From Phenylobacterium sp. (GTDB lineage: Bacteria > Pseudomonadota > Alphaproteobacteria > Caulobacterales > Caulobacteraceae): a stretch of DNA of 64,000 nt. The stretch covers positions 434,001 to 498,000 of the forward strand of contig NZ_SCVD01000019.1 of NCBI RefSeq assembly GCF_004297125.1, written 5' to 3'. A program made the position numbers and the translations under genes. Of this stretch, positions 63,709 to 64,000 are shown one piece after another. The notes below the pieces were generated by a model. It saw only the letters and a program-made list of their open reading frames with translations. It did not search any database and was not told the DNA's origin. The stretch's first letter is position 1; every line of letters begins with the position of its first letter.

Positions 63709-64000
63709 CTAGAGGCCCTTGCTCGGGTTGATCAGGTACTTCTCGCCGGTGGTCTTCCGGTTGTAGGCGGCGATGACCTCGGGCTGCAGCGCCTCGGCCA
63801 GCGAGATCTCCGCGGTGTAGTGGCTGGCGAAGGTGGTCTTCAGTTCGTCAGCGACCCGCTGGCGCAGCCGCGCCACGCCCTCCGCGCCCAGCTTGGCCAG
63901 GAACGGCGTCAGCAGCCAGCCGCCGACGCTCCACGACAGGCCGAAGTTGCGCGCCAGTTCGGTCGGCCGGGTGTCCAGCGAGCCGTAGATGTAGACTTGC
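63709..64000 (-). CDS. Zinc-binding/quinone oxidoreductase-like dehydrogenase, C-terminal part (partial)
   Basis: The stop TAG is at 63709-63711 on the minus strand; the 5' end lies beyond the window. The 96 readable residues include VYIYGSLDTRPTELARNFGL, VGGWLLTPFLAKLG, RLRQRVADELKTTFASHYTA and end KTTGEKYLINPSKGL. This C-terminus matches medium-chain dehydrogenase/reductase (quinone oxidoreductase-like) proteins, which use NAD(P)H to reduce quinones or enones. Catalytic and nucleotide-binding parts are outside the window. Confidence 0.65.
   Translation of the reverse strand, partial: QVYIYGSLDTRPTELARNFGLSWSVGGWLLTPFLAKLGAEGVARLRQRVADELKTTFASHYTAEISLAEALQPEVIAAYNRKTTGEKYLINPSKGL

Overview
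The window is GC-rich DNA with high GC at third codon positions, tightly packed genes, many ATGA/GTGA start-stop overlaps and frequent GTG/TTG starts. A Tad (Cpa-type) pilus locus, three proteins with PEPxxWA-type C-terminal sorting tails, a TPP-riboswitch-controlled thiC and many two-component/chemotaxis proteins point to an alphaproteobacterium, most likely Caulobacteraceae (Phenylobacterium/Caulobacter-like). The genus is inferred from gene content, not computed. I saw no tRNA, rRNA, CRISPR array, insertion sequence or prophage.

Layout. 1-1388: C-terminal part of a KdpD-like histidine kinase and its KdpE-like regulator. 1458-15244: a Tad pilus locus, with three TadG/TadE-like pseudopilin or envelope genes, a NatA/NatB-type ABC exporter pair, the Flp pilin behind an AT-rich promoter region, CpaB, CpaC secretin, a short lipoprotein, CpaE/TadZ, CpaF ATPase, TadB, TadC, two TadD-like TPR proteins and the CpaA prepilin peptidase. 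15255-16509: a small minus-strand gene and a PEP-CTERM protein with a strong terminator. 16658-23211: a TetR repressor and a tripartite RND efflux pump (adaptor, permease, NodT-family outer membrane factor) with three related operator-like dyads. 23686-32924: a complete chemosensory operon (STAS, CheY, CheA, CheW, MCP, MCP, CheW, CheR, CheB). It faces a convergent gene (32948-34654) for a soluble protein that looks like a chemoreceptor with a degenerate signalling tip.

34957-43023: mixed metabolic and envelope genes, namely a cyclase-family hydrolase, a sugar transferase, a MAPEG protein, two DMT exporters, a TPR protein, two small secreted proteins, a zinc metallopeptidase, and an overlapping Asp/Glu racemase and PLP-dependent D-cysteine desulfhydrase-like pair. 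43043-45021: TPP riboswitch and thiC. 45123-46621: two PEP-CTERM proteins arranged tail to tail. 46795-49735: an ECF-type sigma factor and a membrane Ser/Thr kinase with TPRs. 50270-54150: YbbP/YbbA-type ABC system divergent from a TesA-like esterase. 54159-58324: two overlapping hybrid histidine kinases. 58464-62359: cytochrome P450, a secreted protein, LemA and a DUF3137-type membrane protein. 62495-63588: a pseudo-receiver protein carrying a FliM-like C-terminal peptide, plus a small helical partner. 63709-64000: the C-terminus of a zinc-binding/quinone oxidoreductase-like dehydrogenase.

The two most unusual items are the degenerate MCP-like protein beside the chemosensory operon and the pseudo-receiver/FliM-motif gene with its palindromic upstream sites.
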